NCBI RefSeq assembly: GCF_002076895.1
Contig: NZ_CP020465.1
Coordinates: forward strand, 1,550,001-1,614,000
Reading direction: 5' to 3'
Origin: Cognaticolwellia beringensis
GTDB taxonomy: Bacteria > Pseudomonadota > Gammaproteobacteria > Enterobacterales > Alteromonadaceae
DNA length: 64,000 bases
The notes beneath the pieces are model-generated. The model had not been told where the DNA came from. It was given only the letters and a program-made list of their open reading frames with translations, and did not search any database. This document shows, piece after piece, positions 37,266 to 48,436 of the stretch; the first letter of the stretch is position 1, and each line of letters opens with the position of its first letter. Made by a program: the position numbers and the translations under genes.

Positions 37266-38879
37266 ATGCCAACAATCCAGCCTATTTGGTCTATCCGTCG
37301 TATCTTCTTGATCTCGATCTTCAGCGCTTTCTCAATTTTATCTATATTGAGCATCTCAATAATCACCCAACAATTTAACCAAACTTACCATGACAGTGCA
37401 GCCGAACAAATAGAGCATTGGGCCAATATTTTGGCCGATGAGAGTTTACTCTATTTAGTTAACTCAGAACGAAATGCACTAGATGATAATTTTTCATTAC
37501 CAAAACACATCCCTAATTTAAGTTATACACATATTTATCAATTAGATAGAGAATCAGGTAAGCTTAATCTTTTTTATAGCTACAAGCGTAATCTGCAACG
37601 TACGGCTATTTTGGAAAAATCTAACGAAATAATTAACTTGCAGACACCTAAGTTTAAAGAAAAATACCTTGAGTACATGCAACCCATTAAAGTCAAAAAT
37701 GAAATTATTGGTTATATTTATCTCCAGAGCAGTATTGAGCATATAACACAGATTACCAATAACTCATTGATCACGAGCATTATTATATTTCTTATTATAT
37801 GTTTACTTGCCGTGATAATAGCACTGAAACTTGAACGCTATATTAGCGCACCATTTATAGCATTAGCTAACACCGTTCAACTTGCCGCACGACAAAGAAA
37901 CTTTCAGCAACGATGTCAAGATATGCCATATCGTGAAGCTGATATTTTAGCGCGCAATATTAATATTTTATTTGTTCGTATGGAAAAACGTTTAGCACAA
38001 TTAGATTCAGCTGAACAACAAAGTCTAGAGCACTCACAAGAGTTAGAAAATAAAATTAACAAACGCACCGAGGCACTTAAAGAATCAAACCAAGAGTTAC
38101 TTTCTACTTTAGAGAAACTCCATCAATTTCAAAGCCACTTGGTTGAAAGTGAAAAAATGGCTTCGCTCGGAGATATGGTTGCTGGCGTTGCGCATGAAGT
38201 AAATACACCGATAGGCTTAGGGGTAACGGCATCAACTCTGCTAGCTGATAGATTAAATGAAATTAAAAGTGCTTTTGAGCATAAAACCTTAAAATCTAGT
38301 CAATTAAAAAAGTTTTTGCATGACAGTGGCGAAAATATAGCCATCATCTATCGAAATCTAAATCGCGCTGCTGACCTTATATCTAGCTTTAAAAAGGTTG
38401 CCGTAGACCAATCAAGTGAAGATATACGTATTTTTGACGTTAAAGAACTTTTAAGAGAAGTTTTGCTCACCTTAAGGCCTCAACTAGATAATCTACCTTA
38501 CATTATTAAAATTGATTGCCCTGATGATTTAACCGTTAAAAGTAAACCAGGCCCTATCAATCAAATTCTGATCAATTTAATTATGAATTCCATTATTCAC
38601 GGTTTTGAAGGTAAAGAAACGGGTCAGATTTCAATTACGGTTATGTCGCTGAGCAACCAGCTAAATATACTCTTTAAAGATGACGGCGTCGGAGTTGATG
38701 AGTCAATAAAACATAAAGTTTTTGAGCCATTTACGACAACAAAACGCGGCGAAGGTGGCAGTGGTTTAGGTATGCATTTAGTTTACAATCTTGTTACTCA
38801 AGCACTTGGTGGCTCAATAGTCTTAAGCAGCGAAACAGGTCAAGGCGTAAGTATTGAAATCAACTTCCCTATTAGCTAG
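37266..38879 (+). CDS. Sensor histidine kinase
   Basis: This membrane-bound two-component kinase has two transmembrane helices (about 11-33 and 167-187) bounding a periplasmic sensor of about 130 residues, a HAMP-like region (about 188-245), a coiled coil (about 245-295) and a kinase core. The phospho-acceptor H310 is in MVAGVAHEVNTPIG; N box NLIMNSIIHGF, G1 DDGVG and G2 GGSGLGMHLV follow. There is no receiver or Hpt domain. The next gene, 320 bp away, is arcA, but the architecture differs from ArcB and ArcS, so a pairing is not established. Signal unknown. Confidence 0.88.
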   Translation: MPTIQPIWSIRRIFLISIFSAFSILSILSISIITQQFNQTYHDSAAEQIEHWANILADESLLYLVNSERNALDDNFSLPKHIPNLSYTHIYQLDRESGKLNLFYSYKRNLQRTAILEKSNEIINLQTPKFKEKYLEYMQPIKVKNEIIGYIYLQSSIEHITQITNNSLITSIIIFLIICLLAVIIALKLERYISAPFIALANTVQLAARQRNFQQRCQDMPYREADILARNINILFVRMEKRLAQLDSAEQQSLEHSQELENKINKRTEALKESNQELLSTLEKLHQFQSHLVESEKMASLGDMVAGVAHEVNTPIGLGVTASTLLADRLNEIKSAFEHKTLKSSQLKKFLHDSGENIAIIYRNLNRAADLISSFKKVAVDQSSEDIRIFDVKELLREVLLTLRPQLDNLPYIIKIDCPDDLTVKSKPGPINQILINLIMNSIIHGFEGKETGQISITVMSLSNQLNILFKDDGVGVDESIKHKVFEPFTTTKRGEGGSGLGMHLVYNLVTQALGGSIVLSSETGQGVSIEINFPIS

Positions 38880-39202
38880 GCCTTCATTTCGCTATTAGCA
38901 ATATGTTGATATTAATTATATCGAAAGTAAAAATCTTACCCTGCTAAGGGCTTAATAGGTCATAAATAATTGACCTCCAAATAACCACTAGATATTAAGT
39001 AGCTTTAGCTAAATGGTGATAAATGAAGTAATTAGCTTTCTATTGATTGTTTTTTAACTAGAGCTTCTATAACATTAGCCGATATTTAATACTTTAATAT
39101 AGTCTATAATGACAAGATATTAACTATCGCTGCTTAATATAAATAATACAAATCGGATTAATAATTTTAAATAATTAACTTTCACAGGACTGGATATTGA
39201 AC
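38880..39202. other. Gap between histidine kinase gene and arcA
   Basis: About 320 bp. It holds an inverted repeat AGGTCA (38957-38962) / TGACCT (38971-38976) of unknown role and a TATAAT near 39106-39111 that may be the arcA -10 box. No gene is seen. Confidence 0.4.
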
Positions 39203-39904
39203 ATGCATAAACCTCATATATTAATCGTAGAAGACGAAGACGTCACACGCTTTAATCTACGAAATCTATTTGAAGCAGAAGGCTATCAGGTGGCAGAAGC
39301 AATAGATGGTGATAGCATGGAACGCGCACTTAAAAATAACCAGATCAACTTAGTTATTATGGATATTAATTTACCCGGTAAAAACGGTTTATTATTAGCA
39401 CGAGAATTAACCCGTAATAAAGACTTAGGCTTAATTTTTCTCACTGGGCGCGATAGTGACATTGACAAGATTCTTGGCTTAGAAATTGGTGCTGACGATT
39501 ATTTAACTAAACCGTTTAATCCTCGTGAACTTACCATTCGAGCTCGTAATATATTAAATCGCATGACACCGAGTAATCTTGAAAAGCGTCTTGATATTAT
39601 AAGCTTTAACCAATGGTCACTTGATGGCAACTCACGCAAGATGACGACACCAGACGGCAGAGAAATATCAATTCCACGCGGCGAATATCGAGCACTGCGT
39701 TTACTTATTGAAAATGTTGGACAAATTGTTACGCGTCAGCAATTAATCAAAGAAATGACTGGGCGAGACTTACGTACTAACGACCGAACAGTAGATGTTA
39801 CTATTCGTCGCCTACGCAAACATTTTGAGTCAGTTGAAAGCTCACCTGAATTGATTAATACCATTCACGGTGAAGGTTATCGATTTATCGGTCAGATAGA
39901 TTAG
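39203..39904 (+). CDS. arcA: Aerobic respiration response regulator ArcA
   Basis: ArcA is the OmpR-family regulator of redox-dependent metabolism. The receiver domain holds the phospho-acceptor D54 in [21 protein letters not shown], one of the most recognisable ArcA segments, followed by [38 protein letters not shown]. The winged-helix domain contains [17 protein letters not shown]. The ATG at 39203 ([11 protein letters not shown]) is preferred over an upstream TTG, giving 233 residues. A convergent Hpt gene follows directly, suggesting a Shewanella-type Arc relay. Confidence 0.94.
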   Translation: MHKPHILIVEDEDVTRFNLRNLFEAEGYQVAEAIDGDSMERALKNNQINLVIMDINLPGKNGLLLARELTRNKDLGLIFLTGRDSDIDKILGLEIGADDYLTKPFNPRELTIRARNILNRMTPSNLEKRLDIISFNQWSLDGNSRKMTTPDGREISIPRGEYRALRLLIENVGQIVTRQQLIKEMTGRDLRTNDRTVDVTIRRLRKHFESVESSPELINTIHGEGYRFIGQID

Positions 39905-39953
39905 AAGGTTATAAGCAGGGAGAATGATTTACCTGCCAAATATCTACCTCGGC

Positions 39954-40307
39954 TTATTGTTCTTTAAGCCATTGTTGAAAAGCAGCGACTGCTTGTTGGT
40001 TTAATAATCTCAGTTCATGTAAGTGCTGAGCTTTAATCTCACTGTCTTCGGTCGACTTCTCTAGCAAAATAAGTTTCTGATGTACTTGGCTTAAGCCTGC
40101 ACTAGCGGCCGATCCTTTCATTTTATGACACTGCTCTTGCCATGTCTTTTGATCCGCATTAACTACGGCACTGTTAATGGCAGTTAGATTCAATTCCGAC
40201 TGCTGAATATATAGATCCAACATTTGTTGAATGACCACTATGTCTAATGCTTCTAAATAACCATTAATTAATGTTAAGTCGATGTGATGGTGCTGAGTTA
40301 GTGCCAT
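39954..40307 (-). CDS. hptA: Hpt-domain phosphotransfer protein, HptA-like
   Basis: This 117-residue protein is a free-standing histidine phosphotransfer domain. The phospho-histidine H61 lies in CHKMKGSAASAGL, with the conserved K64 and G65. In Shewanella the separate protein HptA relays phosphate from the kinase ArcS to ArcA, replacing the Hpt domain of ArcB. Its position next to arcA supports the same role here; the symbol is given on that basis. A matching hybrid kinase is not in the window. It could also serve another phosphorelay. Confidence 0.78.
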   Translation of the reverse strand: MALTQHHHIDLTLINGYLEALDIVVIQQMLDLYIQQSELNLTAINSAVVNADQKTWQEQCHKMKGSAASAGLSQVHQKLILLEKSTEDSEIKAQHLHELRLLNQQAVAAFQQWLKEQ

Positions 40308-40638
40308 GAAGTCTCCTTTGCGACAACAATTCGATGCTACGGCTATTTAAACTTTAAGTTATAAATAACAACTAAATTAAGCCCCGTTTATAACAGATAT
40401 TAAATACAACTACCATATTCTAGAACAATCTCAACATCGCTATTACAAATATTGCTTTTAGTGGGTATTTCGTTCAAAATAGCCGCCTTTTCAGGGTCAC
40501 TGCATTATATTCCACCTTCTAAAGTCGTTGTGGGAACTATCGCAATTTTTCGATAATAATGCTGATTATAATTTTTCTAAGTACTGAAGTTATCAAAGTT
40601 AGCCCTTTACTTAGTGCACATCGAATAGCGGAGTCAAA
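40308..40638. other. Divergent region hptA / folE2
   Basis: About 330 bp of AT-rich sequence with promoters expected for both genes. Only a small TATCG/CGATA hairpin (40538-40555) was noted. I looked for a Zur-type palindrome before folE2 and found none that was convincing. Confidence 0.4.
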
Positions 40639-41565
40639 ATGCCAACATTAATGCCTGATATAGCAAATCACACCACAGCACAAACTGAGGGTACTTTGGA
40701 TTGGGTCGGTATGAGCAATATAGAAATGCCAATCATGGTTGCCTCAAAAGGACAATCAGAACGTATGGTTTCAGCCTACGTTGATGCGTTTGTCAACCTT
40801 AAAGAGCCAAAAGCCAAAGGCATTCATATGTCGCGCTTATATTTACTCCTTGATGAATTATCAAACTCAAATGTTTTAAACCATCAAAGCTTAGTGACCC
40901 TATTAGACGGCTTTATTAGCAGCCATCAAGAGTTAAGTGATAATGCTAAAGTAAAATTTAGCTTTGATTATCATCTCCGTCGTAAGTCGCTTATTAGTGG
41001 TAAACAAGGTTGGAAAGCTTATCCTGTTACGGTTACTGGCCGTTTAAATAAAGGTAAACTTGATATCGAGCTTTCTCTCGACGTACGATATTCTTCAACT
41101 TGCCCTTGTTCTGCAGCATTAGCACGTCAATTGATCCAGAAAGCCTTTAAAGAAAAATTTTCCGATGACGCCAATGTTGATTTAGCTGATGTTCACGAAT
41201 GGCTTGGCACAACCGAAGGCATTGTTGCTACACCACATAGCCAACGCTCGGTTGCTGAAATTAAAGTAAAGCTTAATAGTTCTACAACTGAATTTCCTAT
41301 TACTGATCTTGTTGATTTAATTGAAAACTCACTTAAAACACCCGTTCAAGCTGCAGTAAAGCGTGAAGACGAACAAGAATTTGCACTGTTAAATGGCCAA
41401 AACTTAATGTTCTGTGAAGACGCTGCTCGTCGCTTACAGCACACCATGAATATCACTGATCAGTTTGATGATTTCTGGCTACGTATTAACCATTTAGAAT
41501 CACTACATGCTCATGATGCCGTCAGTGTAACAACGAAAGGTGTTGTAGATGGTTATCAAGCTTAA
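40639..41565 (+). CDS. folE2: GTP cyclohydrolase I, type IB (FolE2)
   Basis: FolE2 makes 7,8-dihydroneopterin triphosphate, the first step to folate (and queuosine precursors), and unlike FolE does not require zinc. The 308-residue protein has the tunnelling-fold [20 protein letters not shown] segment with the metal-site cysteine (about 150-156) and [20 protein letters not shown], both diagnostic. A terminator follows. Whether the genome also has folE cannot be told from this window. Confidence 0.94.
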   Translation: MPTLMPDIANHTTAQTEGTLDWVGMSNIEMPIMVASKGQSERMVSAYVDAFVNLKEPKAKGIHMSRLYLLLDELSNSNVLNHQSLVTLLDGFISSHQELSDNAKVKFSFDYHLRRKSLISGKQGWKAYPVTVTGRLNKGKLDIELSLDVRYSSTCPCSAALARQLIQKAFKEKFSDDANVDLADVHEWLGTTEGIVATPHSQRSVAEIKVKLNSSTTEFPITDLVDLIENSLKTPVQAAVKREDEQEFALLNGQNLMFCEDAARRLQHTMNITDQFDDFWLRINHLESLHAHDAVSVTTKGVVDGYQA

Positions 41566-41616
41566 CGTAATCAACTTACGATAAGCTTGATATTGGTATT
41601 AACGCAAAAAATTAAC

Positions 41617-41653
41617 AATCCCTAATTTTGTAAAACGATTAGGGATTTTTTTA
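41617..41653 (+). terminator. Terminator after folE2
   Basis: AATCCCTAAT (41617-41626) pairs with ATTAGGGATT (41638-41647), followed by a T-run. Confidence 0.9.
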
Positions 41654-42221
41654 TCTACTCGAAAATTTCAACAGTGCCACTCGCCAATTTTTGTCTAATT
41701 TCCTACTCAGTAGTATTATACCAACCTAAATAATCACTGATTATTTCTTCTGGTCAAAACAACCCACTGATATAAATAACGTAGACCTCGACTACATACA
41801 ACGGGCGCGGTCATTAATCATCAAATTTATCACTTTTTAGTTTGCCTTGAGGATAATTTCAACGGCCTATGACTTTGCACAAATAATGAATAGAAACACT
41901 ATAAGCGATTACACTTTTATAACCTGAAAATGTAATAAAATTACATAAAGCACGTTTATAGTTACTTACGTACAGTCAACATGACCTAAAAAGCAGCTAT
42001 ATTGTTGACAATAGTACGAATATCACACTATTTGTTGTTATTTGTTAATAAGCACGTAAAATAATTACGAGTATTTACTCTATTCGAATTGACGTATAAG
42101 CGTTAAATGTTTAATGTAAGGAGTTCCTCGCTTCGAATTCGGGACTATTTATGCATTTTAAGTATAATTTCATTCCATTCTAATCAAACCAAACAGTCGA
42201 GGCGTTTATTTGGAGAAAATA
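41654..42221. other. Long leader region of gltB
   Basis: About 570 bp without a credible gene. It contains a 19-bp palindrome AAATAATCA-C-TGATTATTT at 41728-41746, framed by ACCA/TGGT (about 41720-41754), which resembles the other ATACCA hairpins. Candidate promoter pieces are TTGACA at 42005-42010 and TATAAT at 42163-42168, neither with a good partner box. Confidence 0.45.
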
Positions 42222-45200
42222 ATGCAACTTTACGATCATACTTATCAAAAAGACAATTGTGGCTTTGGTCTTATTGCCCATCAACACGGCGAAACCAGTC
42301 ATAAGCTCGTAAAGACTGCCATTCAAGCATTAGACCGAATGCAGCATCGCGGTGGTATCGCTGCTGATGGAAAAACCGGTGATGGTTGTGGCTTGTTAAT
42401 GCAAAAGCCAGACAGCTTTTTTCGTGCTGTTGCTGAAGAAAACAACTGGCAGCTAGGACGAAAGTACGCCGTTGGTATGATTTTTCTTAATCCCGATCCT
42501 ATCAAAGCAAATGCCAGTAAAAAAATTCTAGAAGAAGAATTAGCGCGTGAAACACTGACCTTAGTTGGCTGGAGAATAGTGCCTACTGACACCGCTACTT
42601 TAGGTGAAATTGCTAAAGGTAATTTACCTGGTATTGAACAAGTTTTTGTCGATGCGCCGTCAGGCTGGCGTAACCGAGATCTCGAACGTCGACTATATAT
42701 GGCGAGACGACGCGCAGAAAAACGTATTAGTGACGACCGCTTCTATGTTGCAAGTTTGTCGTGCTTAGTAACGATCTACAAAGGCTTAATGATGCCAGTA
42801 GATTTACCAAATTTTTATTTAGACCTTGCCGATATTCGCATGCAAACTGCGATTTGCCTATTTCATCAGCGCTTTTCAACCAATACCTCTCCCGAGTGGC
42901 ATTTAGCACAACCTTTTCGTTATTTAGCTCATAATGGTGAAATTAATACCATTAAAGGCAACCGACAATGGAGTCGTGCTCGAACGCACGGCTTTAGATC
43001 CCCCTTACTCCCAGACTTACAAGACGCGGCTCCTTTTGTAAACGAGAGTGGCTCTGATTCCTCTTCATTAGACAACATGCTTGAATTATTCATGGCGGGC
43101 GGCATGGATCTTTACCGGGGCATGCGTCTGTTAATGCCACCAGCTTGGCAAAGTAATCCTTTAATGGACGATGATTTAAAAGCTTTTTATGAATTTAACT
43201 CGATGCACATGGAACCATGGGATGGACCGGCTGGCGTTGTTGTTACCAATGGCCGTCACGTTTCTTGTAACTTAGACCGAAATGGCTTAAGACCTGCTCG
43301 TTATGTTATCACTCGAGATGGTTTTATTACCTTAGCCTCTGAAGTGGGTATTTGGGATTACGGCGAAGATGAAGTGGTCGAAAAAGGCCGCGTCGGTCCT
43401 GGTGAAATGTTAGCCATTGACACTTATACTGGTAAAATTTTTAATTCAAACGCGATCGACAATGAACTAAAAATTCGCCATCCTTATCGTGAATGGTTAG
43501 ACAATAATATTCGTCGTTTGGTCCCTTTCGATCAATTAGATGCAAGTTTGATTGGCCAACGGATATTTACCGATCAAGAAATTGCTCAATACCATAAAAT
43601 GTTTAACTACAGCTATGAAGAAATACATCAAGTCGTAAAAGCATTAGCGGAAAACGGTCAAGAAGCGACAGGTTCGATGGGCGATGACACGCCAATGGCT
43701 GTATTATCTAGTCAACCGCGTTCGCTCTATGATTATTTCCGTCAACAATTTGCGCAAGTAACCAATCCACCTATTGACCCATTACGTGAGCGTTATGTTA
43801 TGTCATTAGGTACTTGTATTGGCCGTGAGCATAATGTTTTCAATGAAACCACTGGCCATGCCGATCGTATTCTATTTGCTACACCAGTATTAATGTACAC
43901 CGGATTAAAGCAGTTACGAGAGCTTGATCCCGAACATTACCGCTCAGACACCTTAACCTTGAACTATGATCAAGAAGAAGGTTTAGAAGCCGCGGTGTTG
44001 CGTCTATGTGATGAAGCAGAAACATTAGTAAGAGATAAAAACACCGTAATCTTAGTGTTATCTGATCGCCAAATACATAAAGGCATGTTACCTATTCCCG
44101 CTGCAATGGCTGTTGGTGCGGTACAAAAACGTTTAGTCGATAAACAATTACGTTGTGACTCCAATATTATTGTAGAAACAGCTTCGGTGCGTGATTCACA
44201 TCAGTTTGCCGTACTGTTCGGCTTAGGTGCCACCGCGATTTACCCGTTCTTAGCATACGATACTATTGAACAATTGGTTGAACAAAAGCAGATTAACCTT
44301 ACTGCTCGCCAAGCCGTAGTCAATTACCGTGAAGGCATTAATAAAGGCCTGCTGAAAATATTATCGAAAATGGGTATTTCGACCATTGCCAGCTATCGTT
44401 GTGCGGGACTATTTGAAGTTATCGGCTTAAATCGTAACATCATGGATCTTTGTTTCCCTGAATTGCCTAGCCGTATTCAAGGTGCAGACTTTGCTGACAT
44501 CGAACAAGACAATATCAACCTTGCTCGCAAAGCTTTTATGCCACATCAAAAAATAAGCCATGGTGGTTTACTAAAATACGTCCACGGTGGAGAATATCAC
44601 GCTTATAACCCTGATGTAGTCAGCACACTACAAGCAGCGGTGCGCAGCGGTGATTATAGTGATTACAGAATATTTGCTGACCACGTTAACAAACGTCCAG
44701 CCGCCGCGTTACGTGATTTATTAGCACTAAAAGACGACCAAACAGCGATTGATATTTCAGCCGTTGAACCCGAAACCGAACTATTTAAACGCTTTGATAG
44801 TGCTGCTATGTCTATTGGTGCATTAAGCCCTGAAGCACATGAAGCATTAGCAATTGCCATGAACCGCTTAGGTGGTTTCTCAAACTCTGGTGAAGGTGGA
44901 GAAGACGAACGACGCTTTGGCACGGTAAAAAATTCACGTATCAAGCAAATTGCATCAGGGCGTTTTGGCGTTACACCTTACTATCTAGTGAACGCAGATG
45001 TGTTGCAAATTAAAGTAGCACAAGGCGCGAAACCAGGTGAAGGTGGCCAATTACCTGGCGATAAAGTTACTCCTTTGATTGCAAAACTACGTTTTTCAGT
45101 GCCTGGAGTGACCTTGATATCTCCTCCTCCGCATCACGATATTTATTCTATTGAGGATCTGGCCCAACTGATTTTCGACTTAAAACAAGTCAATCCCAAA

Positions 45201-46682
45201 GCGGTTATTTCAGTAAAACTTGTTTCAGGTCCAGGTGTTGGCACTATCGCCTCTGGTGTTGCCAAAGCCTATGCTGACTTTATTACTATTTCAGGCTATG
45301 ACGGTGGCACAGGTGCCAGCCCGCTAACCTCAGTTAAATATGCAGGTTGCCCTTGGGAGCTTGGTTTAGCTGAAGCGCATCAATCACTGGTAACAAACGG
45401 ATTACGCCACAAGGTTCGTTTACAGGTTGATGGCGGACTTAAAACTGGATTAGATATTGTTAAAGCCGCTATTTTAGGTGCAGAAAGCTTCGGTTTTGGT
45501 ACCGCGCCTATGGTGACACTCGGCTGTAAATTCCTGCGTATTTGTCACTTAAACAACTGTGCTACAGGTGTTGCAACACAAGATGAAGTGCTACGTGAAC
45601 AATTTTTTAAAGGTTTGCCTGATCAAGTAATGAATTATTTTAAGTTTATTGCGCAAGATGTTCGCGAAATTTTAGCCAGTCTAGGTGTTGAAAGTTTAAC
45701 GGCTATTATCGGTCGCACCGATTTATTCGTCCCATTAGCGGGTATTACGGCTAAGCAACAAAAACTAGATTTACGACCAATTATTGCACCGGTGGTAGCA
45801 GGTGATGATACTGCGTTGCATCAAACTGATACCAATGAGCCCTTTGATAAAGGTGAGTTAAATCAGCGTTTACTGTCGCTTGCTTCTGATGCTATTGCCC
45901 ACAGTAAAGGTGGTGAATATCGTTTATCGATTCAAAACACTGATCGCTCAGTTGGTGCTTCATTATCTGGCGAAATTGCGCGTAAACATGGCGATCAAGG
46001 CATGGCTGCAAACCCAATTAAAGTATTTTTAAATGGTACGGCAGGACAAAGCTTTGGTGTCTGGAATGCTGGCGGCTTAGAAATGACCCTAACCGGTGAC
46101 GCTAACGACTATGTTGGCAAAGGAATGGCCGGTGGTAAATTAACTATAAAACCACCCAAAGGCGTTGAATATTTAAGTCATAAAACCATGATTATGGGTA
46201 ACACTTGTTTGTACGGAGCAACCGGCGGCAAGCTTTACGGTTGTGGTCGTGCGGGTGAACGTTTTGCCGTGAGAAACTCTGGCTGTCATGCTGTTATTGA
46301 AGGTACTGGCGATCATGCCTGTGAATACATGACTGGTGGTATAGTGACCATTTTAGGCCATGTAGGGGTTAATTTTGGTGCCGGTATGACGGGTGGTTTC
46401 GCTTATGTTTTAGATGAGCAAGATGATTTAGATATTCGCCTAAACAATGAATCAATTGAGATGTTAGCGATTGATGAACTCAATATTCATCAAGAACACC
46501 TACGTGGCATTATCAACCAACACTTAGATGAAACTGGCAGCTTAAGAGCAGAAGAAATTTTAAATAATTTTGACACTTATGCACCAATGTTTAAGTTGAT
46601 TAAGCCAAAGGCCGTTGATGTTAAAACCCTATTAGGGCATCGCAGCCGTTCATCTGCAGAACTTCGTGTTCAAGCGCAATAA
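42222..46682 (+). CDS. gltB: Glutamate synthase (NADPH) large subunit
   Basis: GltB forms glutamate from 2-oxoglutarate and glutamine-derived ammonia. The class-II glutaminase domain would be exposed at C13 (DNCGFGLIAHQHGE) after removal of a 12-residue propeptide. Central and FMN-binding synthase domains follow (for example GYDGGTGASPLTSVKYAGCPWELGL and the 3Fe-4S-type CKFLRICHLNNCATGVATQ), then the beta-helix domain. The ATG at 42222 has a GGAG site six bases upstream, better than the TTG at 42210. The 1486 residues match the alpha subunit. It precedes gltD by 27 bp. Confidence 0.97.
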   Translation: MQLYDHTYQKDNCGFGLIAHQHGETSHKLVKTAIQALDRMQHRGGIAADGKTGDGCGLLMQKPDSFFRAVAEENNWQLGRKYAVGMIFLNPDPIKANASKKILEEELARETLTLVGWRIVPTDTATLGEIAKGNLPGIEQVFVDAPSGWRNRDLERRLYMARRRAEKRISDDRFYVASLSCLVTIYKGLMMPVDLPNFYLDLADIRMQTAICLFHQRFSTNTSPEWHLAQPFRYLAHNGEINTIKGNRQWSRARTHGFRSPLLPDLQDAAPFVNESGSDSSSLDNMLELFMAGGMDLYRGMRLLMPPAWQSNPLMDDDLKAFYEFNSMHMEPWDGPAGVVVTNGRHVSCNLDRNGLRPARYVITRDGFITLASEVGIWDYGEDEVVEKGRVGPGEMLAIDTYTGKIFNSNAIDNELKIRHPYREWLDNNIRRLVPFDQLDASLIGQRIFTDQEIAQYHKMFNYSYEEIHQVVKALAENGQEATGSMGDDTPMAVLSSQPRSLYDYFRQQFAQVTNPPIDPLRERYVMSLGTCIGREHNVFNETTGHADRILFATPVLMYTGLKQLRELDPEHYRSDTLTLNYDQEEGLEAAVLRLCDEAETLVRDKNTVILVLSDRQIHKGMLPIPAAMAVGAVQKRLVDKQLRCDSNIIVETASVRDSHQFAVLFGLGATAIYPFLAYDTIEQLVEQKQINLTARQAVVNYREGINKGLLKILSKMGISTIASYRCAGLFEVIGLNRNIMDLCFPELPSRIQGADFADIEQDNINLARKAFMPHQKISHGGLLKYVHGGEYHAYNPDVVSTLQAAVRSGDYSDYRIFADHVNKRPAAALRDLLALKDDQTAIDISAVEPETELFKRFDSAAMSIGALSPEAHEALAIAMNRLGGFSNSGEGGEDERRFGTVKNSRIKQIASGRFGVTPYYLVNADVLQIKVAQGAKPGEGGQLPGDKVTPLIAKLRFSVPGVTLISPPPHHDIYSIEDLAQLIFDLKQVNPKAVISVKLVSGPGVGTIASGVAKAYADFITISGYDGGTGASPLTSVKYAGCPWELGLAEAHQSLVTNGLRHKVRLQVDGGLKTGLDIVKAAILGAESFGFGTAPMVTLGCKFLRICHLNNCATGVATQDEVLREQFFKGLPDQVMNYFKFIAQDVREILASLGVESLTAIIGRTDLFVPLAGITAKQQKLDLRPIIAPVVAGDDTALHQTDTNEPFDKGELNQRLLSLASDAIAHSKGGEYRLSIQNTDRSVGASLSGEIARKHGDQGMAANPIKVFLNGTAGQSFGVWNAGGLEMTLTGDANDYVGKGMAGGKLTIKPPKGVEYLSHKTMIMGNTCLYGATGGKLYGCGRAGERFAVRNSGCHAVIEGTGDHACEYMTGGIVTILGHVGVNFGAGMTGGFAYVLDEQDDLDIRLNNESIEMLAIDELNIHQEHLRGIINQHLDETGSLRAEEILNNFDTYAPMFKLIKPKAVDVKTLLGHRSRSSAELRVQAQ

Positions 46683-46706
46683 TAAGAACACGATTGGAGA
46701 AGCTAG

Positions 46707-48158
<1,452 letters not shown>

Positions 48159-48178
48159 ATAATATCAATTGATATAAC

Positions 48179-48216
48179 TCACTTTACAATGTGGCACTCG
48201 CTGCATTGTAAAGTGA
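48179..48216 (+). terminator. Hairpin after gltBD
   Basis: TCACTTTACAATG (48179-48191) is perfectly inverted at 48204-48216 (13 bp, 12-nt loop). A T-run is lacking, so this may be an RNA 3'-end stabiliser or a terminator of unusual type. Confidence 0.5.
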
Positions 48217-48408
48217 TATTAGTAAAAAGTTATGCCAATAAATAACAAACATAAACTCCACCGAACCGGATAAGTTTTATTGCTAAAATAGCGCTAAAAA
48301 GAATATTTCAATTTTATACTCACGCGCCACTACAACTCATACAATCTCATATTTACCATGCCCTATCTTGCTAGCACTATATTAAATGACACCGCCTATA
48401 ACGTAGTA

Positions 48409-48427
48409 ATACCAAGTTGACTGGTAT
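48409..48427. repeat. ATACCA...TGGTAT palindrome
   Basis: ATACCA and TGGTAT flank a 7-nt spacer just downstream of the diguanylate cyclase stop. It resembles hairpins at 34289-34324 and 41720-41754. Confidence 0.45.
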
Positions 48428-48436
48428 AAAAGTGAC

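Noticed and set aside
37266..39904. Kinase-ArcA as an ArcB/ArcA or ArcS/ArcA operon
   Set aside because: The kinase lacks receiver, Hpt and PAS features of ArcB or ArcS and is separated from arcA by 320 bp.
40308..40638. Possible Zur box before folE2
   Set aside because: folE2 is zinc-regulated in some bacteria, but no good GTTATA-type palindrome was found here.
42107..42304. Plus-strand 65-codon frame over the gltB start
   Set aside because: Out of frame with gltB, which has a strong ribosome-binding site and conserved N-terminus; the frame has no recognisable product.
44663..44944. Minus-strand frame of 93 codons inside gltB
   Set aside because: Antisense to a conserved gltB segment; composition typical of a shadow frame.
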